Below are positions 21,015 to 32,864 of a DNA stretch of 64,000 nt, piece by piece (the first letter of the stretch is position 1; every line of letters begins with the position of its first letter). The stretch lies in NCBI GenBank assembly GCA_016098155.1, contig JAAAJB010000038.1:43523-107522 (forward strand), in the 5' to 3' direction. The notes under the pieces are model-generated. The model was not told the origin of the DNA and searched no databases. It saw only the letters and a program-made list of their open reading frames with translations. A program made the position numbers and the translations under genes. The DNA is from Actinomortierella ambigua (lineage: Eukaryota > Mortierellomycota > Mortierellomycetes > Mortierellales > Mortierellaceae).

Positions 21015-21481
21015 GGTTTGGATTGGTGAAGTGCTTGGTTGGGTTGAAAGTCGAAGGGAAGGGGAAGGTGTACACAGTTACAGGGGAGAATGAAGCAAAG
21101 ATCCAAAACAAGGTGATGAAGAGAGAGATGTGGCTTGCTCACTCACTCACTCACTCACTCACTCCAAAAAAGGAGAGTTGCTGCTGCTGGTGTGTGAGAA
21201 GTTGCTCGAAGGAGCGAGAGGCTTCTTTCTGAGACCTTTTTTTTCTGTTCTGAAAAGTTAAAAGGACCCGTGTCCCCACCTGCCCTCCCTCCCACCCCTT
21301 CCCACGACCCACCACCATAGACGACACACTCGCTACATAGACACACGCACACTCCTCTCTCTTTCTCTCCTCTCATTCATTCATCGCCCATCCTTCTTTC
21401 CATCCTTTCCTAATTCCATCTCTTCCCCACTCTCCTACCCACAACCCTCGCCTTCACTTCACCCAACTCTACTAATATACC
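21015..21481. promoter_or_regulatory. Divergent intergenic promoter region PARN / Hsp40
   Basis: These 467 bp separate the PARN and Hsp40 start codons and must carry both promoters. They contain a (CTCA)n microsatellite at about 21138-21164 and a long C/T-rich leader just before the Hsp40 ATG. I could not pick out a convincing heat-shock element. Confidence 0.6.
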
Positions 21482-22097
21482 ATGGGGAAGGACTACTACC
21501 AGATCCTCGGTGTGGCCAAGGACGCCGACGACAACACCCTCAAAAAGGCCTATCGCAAGCTGGCCCTCAAGTACCATCCTGACAAGGTAAAGAACCTCAT
21601 TCCCTCCATCGCCCTCTCGTCTCTCTCATGTCCTCTCTCTCACACCACCCTTACTCACCCTTTATCTTGTCCAATTCTTCCCTTGACAACAATAGAACTC
21701 GTCCGATGACGCAAAGAAAAAATTTCAAGAAATCTCAGAGGCATACGAGGTCTTGAGCGATAAGAACAAGCGCGCCGTCTTTGATCAGTTTGGCGAGGAA
21801 GGCCTCAAAGGTGGCGGTGGCATGCCTCCTCCAGGCGCCGACGGTGGTGCCGGCGGCTTCCCTGGTGGCTTCCCTGGTGGCTTCTCTGGCGGCTTCCCCG
21901 GCGGCGGTGGCACCACCTTCTCCTTCTCCAGTGGAGGACAAGGCATGGGCGGTGGTAGCGCAGGATTCCGACCCTCAGACGCCGAAGATATCTTCCGACA
22001 GTTCTTTGCTGCCTTTGGTGGCGCTGGTGCTGGTGGCGCTGACGACGACGACATGTCAGGCGCCGGCTTTGGCTCGCGACCCGGCATGCGCTCCAAG

Positions 22098-22128
<31 letters not shown>

Positions 22129-22778
22129 GTGGCATGGGTGGTATGGGCGGTATGGGCGGTATGCCGGGCATGGGTGGCATGGGAGGAGGTGGTGGTGCTC
22201 GTCGCCAGCATTCTTCACATGCCGCTCACCCTGCCGAGAAGCCCCCAACGCTGTCGCGGAAATTGCCCGTCTCGCTCGAAGATCTGGCAAAGGGCGTTAC
22301 CAAGCGCCTCAAGGTGACGCGTAAGGTGACCGACGGCTCCAGCCGCCCGACGGAAAAGATCCTGACTGTCGACATCAAGCCCGGCTGGAAGGCTGGCACC
22401 AAGATCCGCTTCCCGCGAGAGGGAGACGAGTTCCCCGATGGCCAGATCCAGGACATTGAGTTTGTCATTGAAGAGAAAGACCATCCAATGTTTAAACGAC
22501 AGGGTGATGACTTGGTCGTCAACCTCGAGTTGACCCTCCTCGAGGCGCTGACAGGGTTCTCTAAATCGGTCCGAACCCTCGAAGGCAAGACACTACCCAT
22601 CTCGTCAGCAGGCACCCGAGTCATCGAACCAGGCCAGGAAGAGCGCTACCCTGGCGAAGGCATGCCCATTTCCAAGAAGGCTGGCCAAAAGGGTGACCTT
22701 ATTGTCAAGTATGTTGTAAAGTTCCCCAAGAGCCTGACTTCCGCGCAGAAGGAAGGCCTCCGGAAGGCCCTCGCCTAG
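21482..22778 (+). CDS. SIS1: Type II Hsp40 co-chaperone, Sis1/DNAJB1 type
   Basis: Two exons (21482-21586 and 21696-22778, intron 109 nt) give 395 aa. The J domain carries HPD at residues 32-34, which stimulates Hsp70 ATPase. It is followed by a Gly/Phe-rich region (repeated [10 protein letters not shown]), a Gly/Met-rich region (repeats of [10 protein letters not shown]) and two beta-sandwich client-binding domains. No Cys-rich zinc finger is present, so this is class II. The order J, G/F, G/M, CTD matches Sis1, an essential cytosolic/nuclear chaperone in yeast that acts on misfolded proteins and translation. The intron falls directly after HPDK inside the J domain. AATAAA at 22950 lies in the short convergent gap to the next gene. 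Confidence 0.95.
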
Positions 22779-22986
22779 AAAAAATGTCGCCTGGTTTCCA
22801 TTTTTTCTTCTCATGCAAACCACCCCACCCCCCCTTTGCTTGCATTCTTTTCATCACACACGCACATGCACTTGTAACTGTGTATCAAGGATGCGCACGC
22901 ACAACTGTAAATACTTTTCATCTTTTTTCAGAAAAAAAAAACAAAAAAAAAATAAAACAAATACTCTACAATACTACTTCTAAATT
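22779..22986. other. Convergent intergenic gap with poly(A) signal
   Basis: Short A/T-rich gap; AATAAA at 22950-22955 serves the plus-strand Hsp40 gene. No coding content. Confidence 0.55.
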
Positions 22987-24203
22987 TCAAAAATCATCGA
23001 TATCGGCGGGAAGGGAGTATGATTCAAAGTCAAAGTAGAACATGACGGCGTCAACATAACCCTCGTCATCCTTGGACTTTGTAGGACCTTGGCCTCGGAG
23101 TCGACCGGCCTGGGGGATACGACCAATTTCACGGAATCCCAGGCGCTGCCACAGACGGATCGAGGCTTGGTTCGAGACAAAGACGAGGTTGAACATGGAG
23201 GCCTTGTAACCCAGGACAGGGGCCACACGCAAGTAGGCACGTGCCATGATCCCACCCACGCCCTTGCCACGGTGGGTAGGGTTTACCATAAAACCACCAT
23301 TGCAGATCTGCAATGAGAACACAACAACAAACAGACAAGGTCCAAGGTAGTACCAAAATAGAGGAAGAGGTACATCGGCAGGTTGTGGAGTACATTTGTG
23401 TACAGTACGAAGAAGGCAGTGGAAAGAAACAAGAAAAAAAATCGTGAGTCAGTGGTCCAATTGCTCCAACGTACAATTACCCGATCAAAGGGTCGCTTCA
23501 AGGGCCTCAACAGTCTCAACAGCCAATACACCACTTACATGCCCGCAACGACCCTGTTCAAGAAATAGTAGTGCGAAGAACAAACCAGTTTCGAGTTAGC
23601 GCCCTTTGTCGGAGGATTGATTCTCGGTGCCACATTATTAGCTCTGTGTGTCCGTGGAGTGCGAAAGCAAAGGGGGGAAATGCTTACCGGAAAGTTGGGT
23701 TTGACATAGAAGAAGCCCAGCAGGCGCTCGTCCCAGTCCTCAGCCTTGGCAAGAGGGACCACATCGCTCGCATACGCGTACCGGCCACGCAGCAAAACAA
23801 AACCATCGCCGCCCATAAAGTACGAAACAAAACCCTCCTGATCGACGGTAAATTCGTGAGGGTAGGTGTCACCAGCCTCCACCTCATCATTAAAGATCTT
23901 GCTCATCGCCTGCAGCAGAGCTGGCTGCTGACCGCTGTTCAGCGTAAAAGCACACTCGCTGTCGGGATAGGGTCTGTGGGTGATACGGAACAGGGTCGCC
24001 TCGTTGCCCAGTGAGTCTGTGTAATCTGGACGAGCAGGGGCGGGCGAGTGAAGAGAGTCATTCGAGGAAACGCTCGCGTCGTCACCGACTCGCTCCTTCT
24101 TGGCAGCCAAAAGACTGGAGGACAGGCGTGCATAGCGAGGCAGGACGGTGCCAAGACTGGCCTTTGACTTGGGCTTGGCCATGGTTCCGTAGGGCGATGC
24201 CAT
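22987..24203 (-). CDS. GNAT N-acetyltransferase, Mpr1-like
   Basis: Exons 23688-24203, 23539-23553 and 22987-23307 give 283 aa. The middle exon is only 15 nt and encodes GRCGH; without it the conserved block around KPNFP-GRCGHICNGGF is broken. Family signs: the acetyl-CoA loop region NPTHRGKGVGG, followed by YLRVAPVLGYKASMFNLVFV and NQASIRLWQRLGFREIGRIP. This matches yeast Mpr1, which acetylates the proline analogue azetidine-2-carboxylate and proline/arginine pathway intermediates and protects against oxidative stress. An N-terminal Ser/Lys-rich extension of about 70 residues precedes the catalytic part. Substrate is inferred from family only. Confidence 0.85.
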
Positions 24204-24542
24204 TGTGATGCTGAAATGAATGAGAAATGAACTTTGGAGGACACTCGTTTTGAGTGGTTCACATTTATACTTTTTTTTTTTGTAGTGGGTGCGGAGAGGA
24301 CAACCACCAAGCCGATTGGCCTCCTTTTTTTCCTCCAGAAACAACCCCCCACCTTACGCCGCATCATTACATGGCAAGACCAATAAAACAACCCCCGATA
24401 TCCATCTTTTCTTTCCCCTTTTCCCCTTCCTCTGTCTCACACACACCCTTCCTCTGTTCAGTGCAGCCTAGGAATTGTTGGCCTGAATGATTCGGCAAGC
24501 TGTTGCGGGTATACAAATTACAACAGAGTTTTATGCTGAAAG
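24204..24542. other. Intergenic region upstream of acetyltransferase
   Basis: Contains T and C runs and the 3' flank of the carrier gene. No gene seen; presumed promoter of the minus-strand acetyltransferase. Confidence 0.5.
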
Positions 24543-26002
24543 CTATGCTGAAAGTGCCCGCATCACTAACTCGTAGGTTGTAAATGTCGCTGCTGCTGCT
24601 GGGACGGCACGGATGATAGTCGGGGTGAATCCACGGAAGAAGGGCGTAATACCGCCCTCCCTATAAACCTTCCTGGCGCTGTCCACAACATAGAAAGCAC
24701 CTTTGAGTGGCACGTTTTGATTTTGAATCTATACCAGAGAAGAAAAAGAACACAAGATTGAGCAAGATTGATAAACTCGACCGCAGATCACTCGAGATCA
24801 CCTCACAGACAAGACGAGATACTCTACCATGGACTTGAGCATATCCAGCGGGTAACAGGCGAACCAGTACGAGACACCACCTGTGGCACCCGACGCCATG
24901 AGAGTCAACAAGCTATGAGGATATGTTCTCGAGTCCTCGCCATCCGGTGTCAGTGCTCGCTTCATGCCTTCGAAGCCTGCGTAAAAGCCTGCATAGCCCG
25001 GGATCTCACGAATGACCGTGATCCAGTATCCACGCATCAGTCCATTCTTCACGCCATATTCCCGGATCAATTGCCTAGCGCAGTCGACTGGACCCTTGTA
25101 CAGAACTGCTGACCCTGATCCATATTGAGCCTGCATCTTAATCTTGAGCATCTCCACAGGCGACGCCAAGATGGCATTCACAACACCGGCTCCTGCTCCT
25201 GCGATGGCGATCTGGCCAAGTGTTAAGGGAGCGCCTGGGTACGCTTCCTGGATCAGCTTGAGGTTCGAATAGGCTCCAAACAAGAGAGCGTTCACAGCCG
25301 CAACGCCCACCAAAGGGCTCGCCATACCTAACGCGAATCAGCGCACAAAGAGAAAGTCAGTAGCGAGTAGGCTGACATCCGTAGGAGAACCTTTTTTTTT
25401 TTCTTTGGAAAATAATTTTCCCACCCTCTCTATCCGTCCACGTTAATTTCCGTGCTCTCTCCCTCTCATCCCTGACTTTTTCTTCGCAGCAAGGTAGAGA
25501 ACCACTCCTCCATCCTTTGCTTCCTTACCCTTGTACAATCCCAGGAATCCTTCGTTGCGGATCGTTTGGCGTAAACAGTCCATAGGTCCCGCAAAACGTC
25601 CAGACTGTCCTTCGATCTGTAGACGGGTTTTGATTGTGTCCATTGGCTGTCCGACCGTGACTTGAGCCTGTGGATGTGGAGAAAGTGCAACGTAAACACA
25701 CAGTCGACACAGCATTCATTAGTAGACGCGCCGCCTTTCTATTTTCCAAAGTGTTTGCCTCTCGTTGATAGTATCTATTTGAAATATAATTCATACCATT
25801 CCTGCCAAGCTAGAAAGGAAAAAAGAGAAAGAGAGAGAGAGAAGGACCCCTCGGTCAGTTTCAGTGCCACAGTGAAAAAAGATAGATATCAATCTCGGAT
25901 TTCGTAGCGTTGCGCAAATCCAGTTCACTCCCGTTCGTCAACATACGTTCCAGCGACAAAGTCGTGCCAGGGGACAATCTCTTTTTGTTTCGTGTTGGAC
26001 AT
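24543..26002 (-). CDS. Mitochondrial carrier (SLC25), carnitine/ornithine/YMC-like
   Basis: Five exons (25947-26002, 25797-25809, 25529-25667, 24828-25327, 24543-24728) give 297 aa, the usual carrier length. Three tandem carrier repeats are visible through their signature motifs: PMDTIKTRL, PVEMLKIKM and PLDMLKSM. They are followed by the usual Gly-rich matrix helices (LYKG, GYWITVIREIPGYAGFY, FFRGFTPTIIRA). The second exon is only 13 nt and encodes the LAGM part of DFVAGTLAGMAQVTVGQP; the split codons match on both sides. The pattern REIPGYAGFYAGFE in repeat 2 resembles the subgroup containing Crc1, Ort1 and Ymc1 (SLC25A20/29/15), which move carnitine esters or basic/neutral amino acids across the inner membrane. 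The exact substrate cannot be read from the sequence. Confidence 0.9.
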
Positions 26003-27081
26003 GGCGAATGTGGGAGGAGTGAAGTGAGTTGCAATGCAATGTCGAACAAAGGAATCGAGGTGCCTGAACTTTGTCGTTTGAGCCAACCAATTGTGACCGT
26101 TGACAAATCTCGGTGGAATGGCGCCATCGAGAACACAAACTACAGCACTGCGCGCCATCTTATCCCTCGAGATAGCCAAACCTTTCCTGCGCTTCTTGCA
26201 GAGCACAGACAGACAAGAGAACAACTGTATCTCTCGACAACGTCATTTCACCAAATATGAGGTTTTTTTTTGAGAGAGAGAGAGAGAGTGAGAGAGAGAT
26301 CTCGCGGTAGAGTTCAGATCATCTTTCAATCGCAGCCTTATATTGTACCTTCTCGAACCGGTCAACATAGTTTTATGTTTTCGTGACCAAGCAACATACC
26401 GGACAGAAATTGAAGATAATTGAGAGAGGGGGGGCTAAGAACACCAAGGAATGCCCCAAATCCACGCACCAGAACGTCCCATCTGACGAACAAGGAGCGT
26501 GTCTACACGGCCCTTAAACTACGAGAGTGGTGCCCTTCTACCCCCACTCACCTACTCCTGTGAGAAGAATCCGATTGATAAACCGTTGTCTTGGCCTTGC
26601 CATCACAACCGCCGACTGCCTCATGGAACTACGGATCCTCATCAGTTTGTGGCCTTAAGGAATCCGGCCCTCCCCATCCTCTGCACCAGCGTGAGGTGGC
26701 GATGGACGAGCATTGCCTTGTACAACGTCCACTTCTGTGTGTAGACTCGGACCCAGTCCCATATTTCATCGTGGACCTCCGGTTCCCTGTAAACCTATGG
26801 CAGAGACGTGGTGCATGTCGTAGGCACCCTCGCCAACTAAACGTTAATAGCTCCAACATTCTCCATCATACTCCCCGTCTTCTCTCCCGCCGTTGGCCAG
26901 TGTTTGCGTCCCCCTCTTGGCCGGCTATCCTCGTCACATCGTCTGTGGGGCACGCACTTCTGCAAAAAGGCGGCCAAAGGGCAGCAAAGGCGATTTTGCC
27001 CATACGATGATGATGGGTAGCTCGGAATCGCCCTTCTTGCGTACTGCTCCATCAGGTGACCTGGATCCAGATTTCTCTATA
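26003..27081. other. Intergenic region, no gene recognised
   Basis: About 1.1 kb between the carrier start and tRNA-Tyr. It contains a GA repeat at about 26271-26299. A 139-codon frame (26591-27010) has no motif and is probably chance. Confidence 0.5.
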
Positions 27082-27164
27082 CCGAGAATAGCTCAGTTGG
27101 TAGAGCGGGAGACTGTAGCTTTAAAGTTATCTCTAGGTCCCTGGTTCGAATCCGGGTTCTCGGA
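27082..27164 (+). tRNA. tRNA-Tyr (GUA) with 10-nt intron
   Basis: Acceptor stem CCGAGAA pairs with TTCTCGG, discriminator A. The D arm is GCTC...GAGC. The anticodon stem GGAGA pairs with TCTCT, with loop bases CTGTAG before a 10-nt insert CTTTAAAGTT and A38 after it. The T arm contains GGTTCGAATCC. Anticodon GTA reads Tyr codons. The intron sits at the canonical place one base after the anticodon, as in other eukaryotic tRNA-Tyr genes. A TTTT tract at 27168-27171 fits Pol III termination. CCA is not encoded. Confidence 0.95.
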
Positions 27165-28468
27165 TACTTTTGCTGGTCGAAAACCAACACAAGTTTTTTG
27201 GACTCCGAAAAAAAAGGTTTCGTAGACACAAACTCCGACACAAGGACCCACCCACCCACCCGACTCGAATGAAAAAGACGCGCAGATCGCGGACAGGTGC
27301 GCGCCCGAAGAATGAAACTCTCTTTTGAGGCCCGTGAAAAACCCCCCCGAGACGTGTCGATGTTGAGTTCAATGTCCTTTTTTGTTTTTTTTTTTTTTTT
27401 TGCCAGACTTCAAGAGAGGGTTTCATTCTTCGTCCGTAAACTGCGAGACGCAACCGCCCAACAAAATGCAACAGACCCAGAAAGTATGAGCTAAAAATAC
27501 AGGTAGATGGGAGGGTAAAAGAGAAAAAAAAAATCCCGAGGCGGCATGTCTAAGGCAGGTTTGCAGGAAGGGTTAGAGATCAGAAAAGGAAGCCGACGTT
27601 TAGGGAGGCGGCGGCAACTCATCCAAGTGCTAGACATGGTCGGTGCTAGCCCATGGGGATGAAAGCTATCGCTCTGAAACTGCCCATTCCGCTTGAGACA
27701 ACTTTGTTGTTTTGCTTTAGAAGCACATTGTATTCAATTCGTCTGTGCAGTCCTGCCAGGGCAGGGTAAGTAGTAAAAAAAAGGGGGGGTACGTTGCATT
27801 CCTGCCCTCGTAGACACGGCCTACATCTCTTCCAAGCCATTCCCTCCAACGGTCGTCCTGGCTTTTGGCCCGTTTGATATGGTCTGTCGTCATCCATGCT
27901 CTTAACCAAGCTTTAAGATCAATTCTGTTGAGCTTGTCGTGCCTTCGCGTTTTTTTTTTTTTTTTTTTTTTCATTGGGCTTTTGATGTCGTGATCAGGTT
28001 CTGTAACGTCAAGATCCCATGGGTGTGGCTGGATTTCGCAGGCGAGTTTTCAATATGGAGAGGCGCAGCCTTGGCCAGGAAGTATGTATCAAGACATTCA
28101 TCAAACTATCTAGGTCGAAGTGGCAAGGCACTCACAGTTTCTATGTCTGTCGGTATTGTGATTACTCTCTCGCCATACACAGTCCTACCCTCACGAGGAG
28201 CTTCGGGGGGCAATTCCCGACAAATCCCCCTGTTGACAGGGGTGAGAAATGGCAACTTCTCTTCCTTGTTATGTATGGTAGAAGAAACAAGATAGGCATA
28301 GAACGTTTGCGGAGGCCCCTAAAAAATAGGGGGTCAAACCTTTTTATGCAAGTAAATGTTTTTTTTTTTAAAAAAAAAAAAAAAAGAGCTGGTCTACAAA
28401 AGTCGTGACTGGATGCTGGCTGGAGGAGCCGAACTTCTCTCTCCTTTCACTCTCTTTCAGGAGGTAAG
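27165..28468. other. Intergenic region, no gene recognised
   Basis: 1.3 kb between tRNA-Tyr and the 3' end of a secreted protein gene. It holds an imperfect 25-bp inverted repeat (27306-27432), long T runs (about 27384-27401, 27951-27971) and a T10/A16 block near 28355-28385. No coding support. Confidence 0.5.
27306..27432. repeat. 25-bp inverted repeat flanking a T-rich spacer
   Basis: 27306-27330 and the reverse complement of 27408-27432 share 22 of 25 bases, and all three differences would be G-U wobbles in RNA. The common core is CGAAGAATGAAAC. The 77-nt spacer contains a long T run. It sits about 140 bp beyond the tRNA-Tyr gene. Confidence 0.65.
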
Positions 28469-29426
28469 CTAAATCAGCCACATGTCATTCCAGGCCTTGC
28501 GGAGGCGCTCGAGCAAGGGGGTCTGGCTCTCGAGATGGAACCACAAATCGTCAGAGTCAACGTCGCTGTGGTGGTGGGAGGCAGAGGATCCGTCACCGCT
28601 CTTGGAAGTGAAGTACAACTTGAAGCCCTCGATATCGGCCGAGGGAACCTTTTCTGCAAGAGTCTCGGCATGCACCATCAAGTAGTCAGCCTTGAGCTCA
28701 TACTCGGAGACGACAAAATTGGCCTTCTGGTCGGCGATGATCTCAACGTTGTTGTCCTCGTCCGTGAAGAGGTGAAGGGTGAGACGGGCAAGCTTGATGG
28801 TGACGGTACCAGACGTGTCACGACGGATGACGGGAACGCTGAGGAGCCAGAACCTGCTGTCACGGCCGACGGGGTTCTTGGTAGGAACCAAGTTGCGGAT
28901 GGTAGCAGCAATAATCTTGTTCTCCACGCCAGAGTAGGCATTCTTGACCGCCTCGTACAAGTCGCCCCGGTCGCTGGACTTTATATCGATCTGTCCTCTG
29001 GATTCGCTGAACCTGAATCCTGGGAATCTCCTCATTTTCGTCTCAAAAGACTGGTAAGGGTACAGGCCTTTCAGCACATTGCTTGTGTACGGTTCATACT
29101 GCGATTTTTGGGCCGCTTGAACCACCAGCGCAGCGGCTGCAGAAGGAAAATTGTCGAGGTGCTTGTAGATATCGGCACCTGTGTCATCCCAACGCGTAGT
29201 ATCCTTGCCAGAGAAGACGGCCTTGGATACAATTACGTGCTGTGCAAGTGCCATAGCGGCTACCGACAAAGAAAAATGGGGATGCGCTACGTTAGAGAGC
29301 TGTGAACCTCCGACGGGACCGATGTGAGGTTGACGAGAAGAGCACAGAGTGGACTATGATAGGGGGGGGGAGTATGCCTCTACCTGAAGCAGCACAGAGG
29401 AGCACCTGGACCTTGAAGAGACGCAT
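28469..29426 (-). CDS. Secreted protein of an undescribed family, copy A
   Basis: Exons 29384-29426 and 28469-29259 (intron 124 nt, phase 1) give 277 aa. The start MRLFKVQVLLC plus AMALA forms a signal peptide with predicted cleavage before Gln. The first exon codes only for the front of the signal peptide. The mature protein has no cysteine that I can see. It shares blocks with two genes at 60849 and 62376: SKAVFSGKDTT, an IYKH...AAAALV segment, a central LVPT...W segment with beta-like TVTIKLARLTLHLF, and FKLYFTSK near the end. I do not recognise the family and assign no activity. A 256-codon antisense frame over this gene is a shadow. Confidence 0.85.
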
Positions 29427-30088
29427 GGTTTCGAGTTGTGAGGAAGGGGATTCTGGGTGATGGCGAGGTGAGAGAGAGGCAAAAACGGAAGCCCCCCTCC
29501 ACTCTTAAAAACGTTCCAAGAGCACCTCAGTGGGAATTTTTTCCCTTTTTTCGCGATGTGGTTCAAGCCCATGCCGCGATGATCCAACCAACAGCAACAT
29601 CTTAAATATTTATTTGATTTTTTTTGTTCCCATCATGCAGGGGCACGAATGGCCCATTTTTTGCTTGTCGACACCCGTTGCGGGCAAGGCGAAAAACGTA
29701 TTTTGCACTTTTTTTTTTTCTTTTTTTTTTTCGCACGCAACAAACTGACTGTCAAGTCCTACTTCAAAGCGAAGTGGTACCTTCTCCCTCATTTACTCAC
29801 GAACGATTTGATATGGACCATCGCATCGTCCTCTTACACGTCCAATTGTTCGCATATACCAAGTACAAATTTATTGGTGTAGATAATGTAGAGAGAATGT
29901 GTGTGCGCGAGTGCTGCCGAAGAAGCACTTTCTTCTAATGCTTAACATACAACTACTACACACGATCTACTCAGGTATTGATGAAGGGGGAGGAGGAGGA
30001 AGGGAGGAAAGTAACAAGATATCCATTGCCACCTCTTATCGCCTGATTTGCCATTTTCTCTCCAGCAGATAACGAAGGGGGGGAAATA
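29427..30088. other. Intergenic region
   Basis: 0.66 kb between two minus-strand genes, with T runs around 29709-29730. It presumably contains the promoter of secreted copy A and the 3' flank of the zinc transporter. No gene seen. Confidence 0.5.
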
Positions 30089-32177
30089 TTAGCGTTTAAC
30101 AGGGGGGGTACAGCAACTGGCGACATCACAGGCTTCTTCTCCGTCGATGCACAAAAGACGGCAATTGGAGCCACTGTCATCCGTGTCGTTGCTATCGTGG
30201 TCGTTGTTGGATACGTCTTCTCCCGTGGTACCATCACTTGTGCCAGCAGCAGCACCGGTCGAGGTAGGGCCTTGGTCCATGACGACGACTGTGGAGTTGG
30301 AAGGTGCCAGCGGAGAAACAGTCCGACTCGTGGGAGAACCAGCCGCTAGTTGATCATGGATCTGGAAGGCGGAGGGCTCGACACGCAGGCCAACATTGGA
30401 GGCGATGGTGTCTTGATTTTGCTCGATACCCGAGGCACTCATGACAGAGTCCGGGTGAATCGAGTCTGGCAAGGAGGTGGAGGAGTTGATGAGGAAGGCG
30501 GAGCTGGGGAAGATCTTGCGAGCGTCCTTTTCGTTGTGCATGCCGGGGAACTCGGGCTGGATGGTGGTGGAGTGAACACCGGCGGCGTGCATGATTTTCT
30601 TCACTTGGCGTGAAACGCGCTCAAAGACGGCCTGGTTAGTGACGACCACGTGCAGAGAAGCGACAATCTTGACAGAGGTGAGCTGCCAGATATGAAGGTC
30701 GTGGACAGAGATGACGTCTGGGATGCTCTTGATCTGCTCGCGAATATCCTCGATTTCGACTCCCATCGGGACACCCTGCAGCAGGATAAACGATGTAGTG
30801 CGAACCAGCGGAATCGACGAGTAGGTAATAATGGCAACGATAACCAAACTAAAAACAAAGGGAGAGCTCGCGTGAGTAAAAGACAGACGACAGCAGCACA
30901 TCAGCAAACTATAGGATAGAGAATGGCAGACTTTACATACCTCATAAAAGGATCGACATAGTACCGCCACTCGCCCTTGGCGTACAGCATGACAAGCGCA
31001 GCAATAATGACACCCACGGAACCAAGAGCATCACCCAAGACATGCAGGAAGATGCCATGCATATTCAGGTCACTTCCGTGCGCAGGTTTCTCTGCCTTCT
31101 TTTCCACATCATCGTGCGTGTGATCATGATCGGCATGCTCGTCACCATTGGTGTTTGAGCCAGGCTTCTGTTTCTTGGAGTGGCTGTGACCGTGACTGTG
31201 GCCATGCCCGCCGTGTGCGTGGCCGTGTTCGTGGAAGAGGGCAAGTCCAAGAAGGTTGGTGCCCAAACCCACGGAACCGACAATAAGCACCAGCATGGGG
31301 TTGTTGATCGCTGTACATCATGATGGTTGCATGCAAAAGAGGATAAGAGAAGGGGCGCACAAAAAAATGTCAGGGTCGCTTGTCAAACATATATAGACAG
31401 CATTTGTACATCCCTCTCCCCCTCCACTATCTCCTCTTTTTTTTTTTGTTTTGACAGCTCCAGGAACAAATCGCGTGTTCGTACACACAGTTTTTCCATA
31501 TTGCCAACACGAGCAAAGTGCCCTTTCCCCCGCCCTCGCTCCCCTTATCCCTTCGCCTCCTTCTCTTTTACCAGACCCGCTTCCCAAGAATAATAAAGAG
31601 AAACAAGAGATATTGCTTACGTTCTACATTAGTGAAGCGTTCGAGGGCATCCATCGTGATGGAGAAGCAGAGAGCCAGGAGGAAAATACCGTTGTAGAGC
31701 GCACCCAGCAGCTCTGCGCGCTGCCAACCGTATGTGTATTTAGGAGACCAGTTCGTCTTTGCTGCTAACTGTATGGACAGGAATAAATGCGTTGTGAGTA
31801 ACCATGTGACTTTGTGAAAAATGTGGATTCTCTTTTTTTTTTTTTTTGTGTGGGGGGCCACTTTTCCACCACACCACAGGAAACAAAGAGGACCACCTTT
31901 GTCAATGCTGTCAACCCGAAGTGTGGTTTTATCCTCCCCAGCCTCTCTCTCTATATTTATGACATTCAGTACGTCAATTTTTTTTTTGGCTAACTACGCT
32001 TACCCGAATGGCATAAAGCGCAATCACTTGGGATGCACCGTCTGAAAGCTGGTGGAACGAGTCGGCAATGAGAGACAGCGACTGTGTCTGGTAACCGACA
32101 ATGATCTCGACCAAGAAATATGTGATATTGAGACACAAGAGGAACTTGATGCGTCCCGAGCGAGAGAGTTTGGCCAT
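30089..32177 (-). CDS. ZRC1: CDF zinc transporter, Zrc1/Cot1 type
   Basis: Exons 32004-32177, 31621-31768, 30941-31310 and 30089-30848 give 483 aa. Cation diffusion facilitators exchange Zn2+ for H+; Zrc1/Cot1 load the vacuole. Evidence: N-terminal TM helices with SLSLIADSFHQLSD (metal-site His and Asp), YGWQRAELLGALYNG, and a second metal site HVLGDALGS (the HxxxD pattern). A His-rich cytosolic loop of about 35 residues (repeated HGH/HSH) lies between helices 4 and 5. The join DPFM/SLVIVAII restores helix 6, and the C-terminal domain contains VHDLHIWQLTS. A long Ser/Thr-rich C-terminal tail of about 150 residues ends with several Cys (CRLLC, CDVASCC). Intron lengths are 235, 310 and 92 nt. 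Confidence 0.93.
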
Positions 32178-32864
32178 GGTGAAGCAGAGAACGCGGGGGG
32201 AAAAAATGCTACTGCCAAGAGGGAGAGAGCGGACGGGTATGTAGTTCAAAAACGTCCAAAAATGTTTGTTCTTGGCTGTTAACTGTTACAGCCAAAACCA
32301 GTGGAATGAAGAGAGAGAGCAAGGGAAGAGCAAAAAAAAAGATATAGAGAGGGAGAGAAAGGGAGGAGGACAAAAATGAAGATGGGAACAAGAGTATGGC
32401 AGTAACAAAGATGGGGACAGGAGAGGGGGGGCTTTCTAAGATCTTTTATGTGAAAAAGACAAGACGGCCGGCAACAAAGAAAAACATGCGGGATATTGAA
32501 CCTGTCAACGAAAAAAAGTTCAATGTCCGACAGCTGTCAAACGCATTTGAGACCTTGTCATTCTTTGGAAAATCCCTCATTGTTTGTGGTATCATCGACA
32601 TGTACACAAATCGTTCAGTTTTTTTTTCCTGCCCGTTTTTGTAACGCATGGCGCTCTTCTTCTCTTTGTTCTTCTGGTGGTTTCTATGACATACATCCAA
32701 GCTGCTCTCCTCCCTCCCCCCCTATCGATATCCCTGGTGAAGGTAGGTGTTGGCCAAGACGGAAAGTCATTCGTTGATGGAGAGACAGAGATATGCGTAC
32801 CCAAAAAAAAAAAGAGAAACCTCCCCCCTCCCGCTTCATTCCTTTCGCTTCCTAGCAGAATGTC
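32178..32864. other. Intergenic region
   Basis: About 0.7 kb between the zinc transporter start and the RecQ stop codon. It is rich in short A and G runs; no gene or clear element was recognised. Confidence 0.5.

Noticed and set aside
28535..29305. 256-codon plus-strand frame
   Set aside because: Antisense to the secreted copy A, whose signal peptide, intron and paralogs prove the minus strand is coding.
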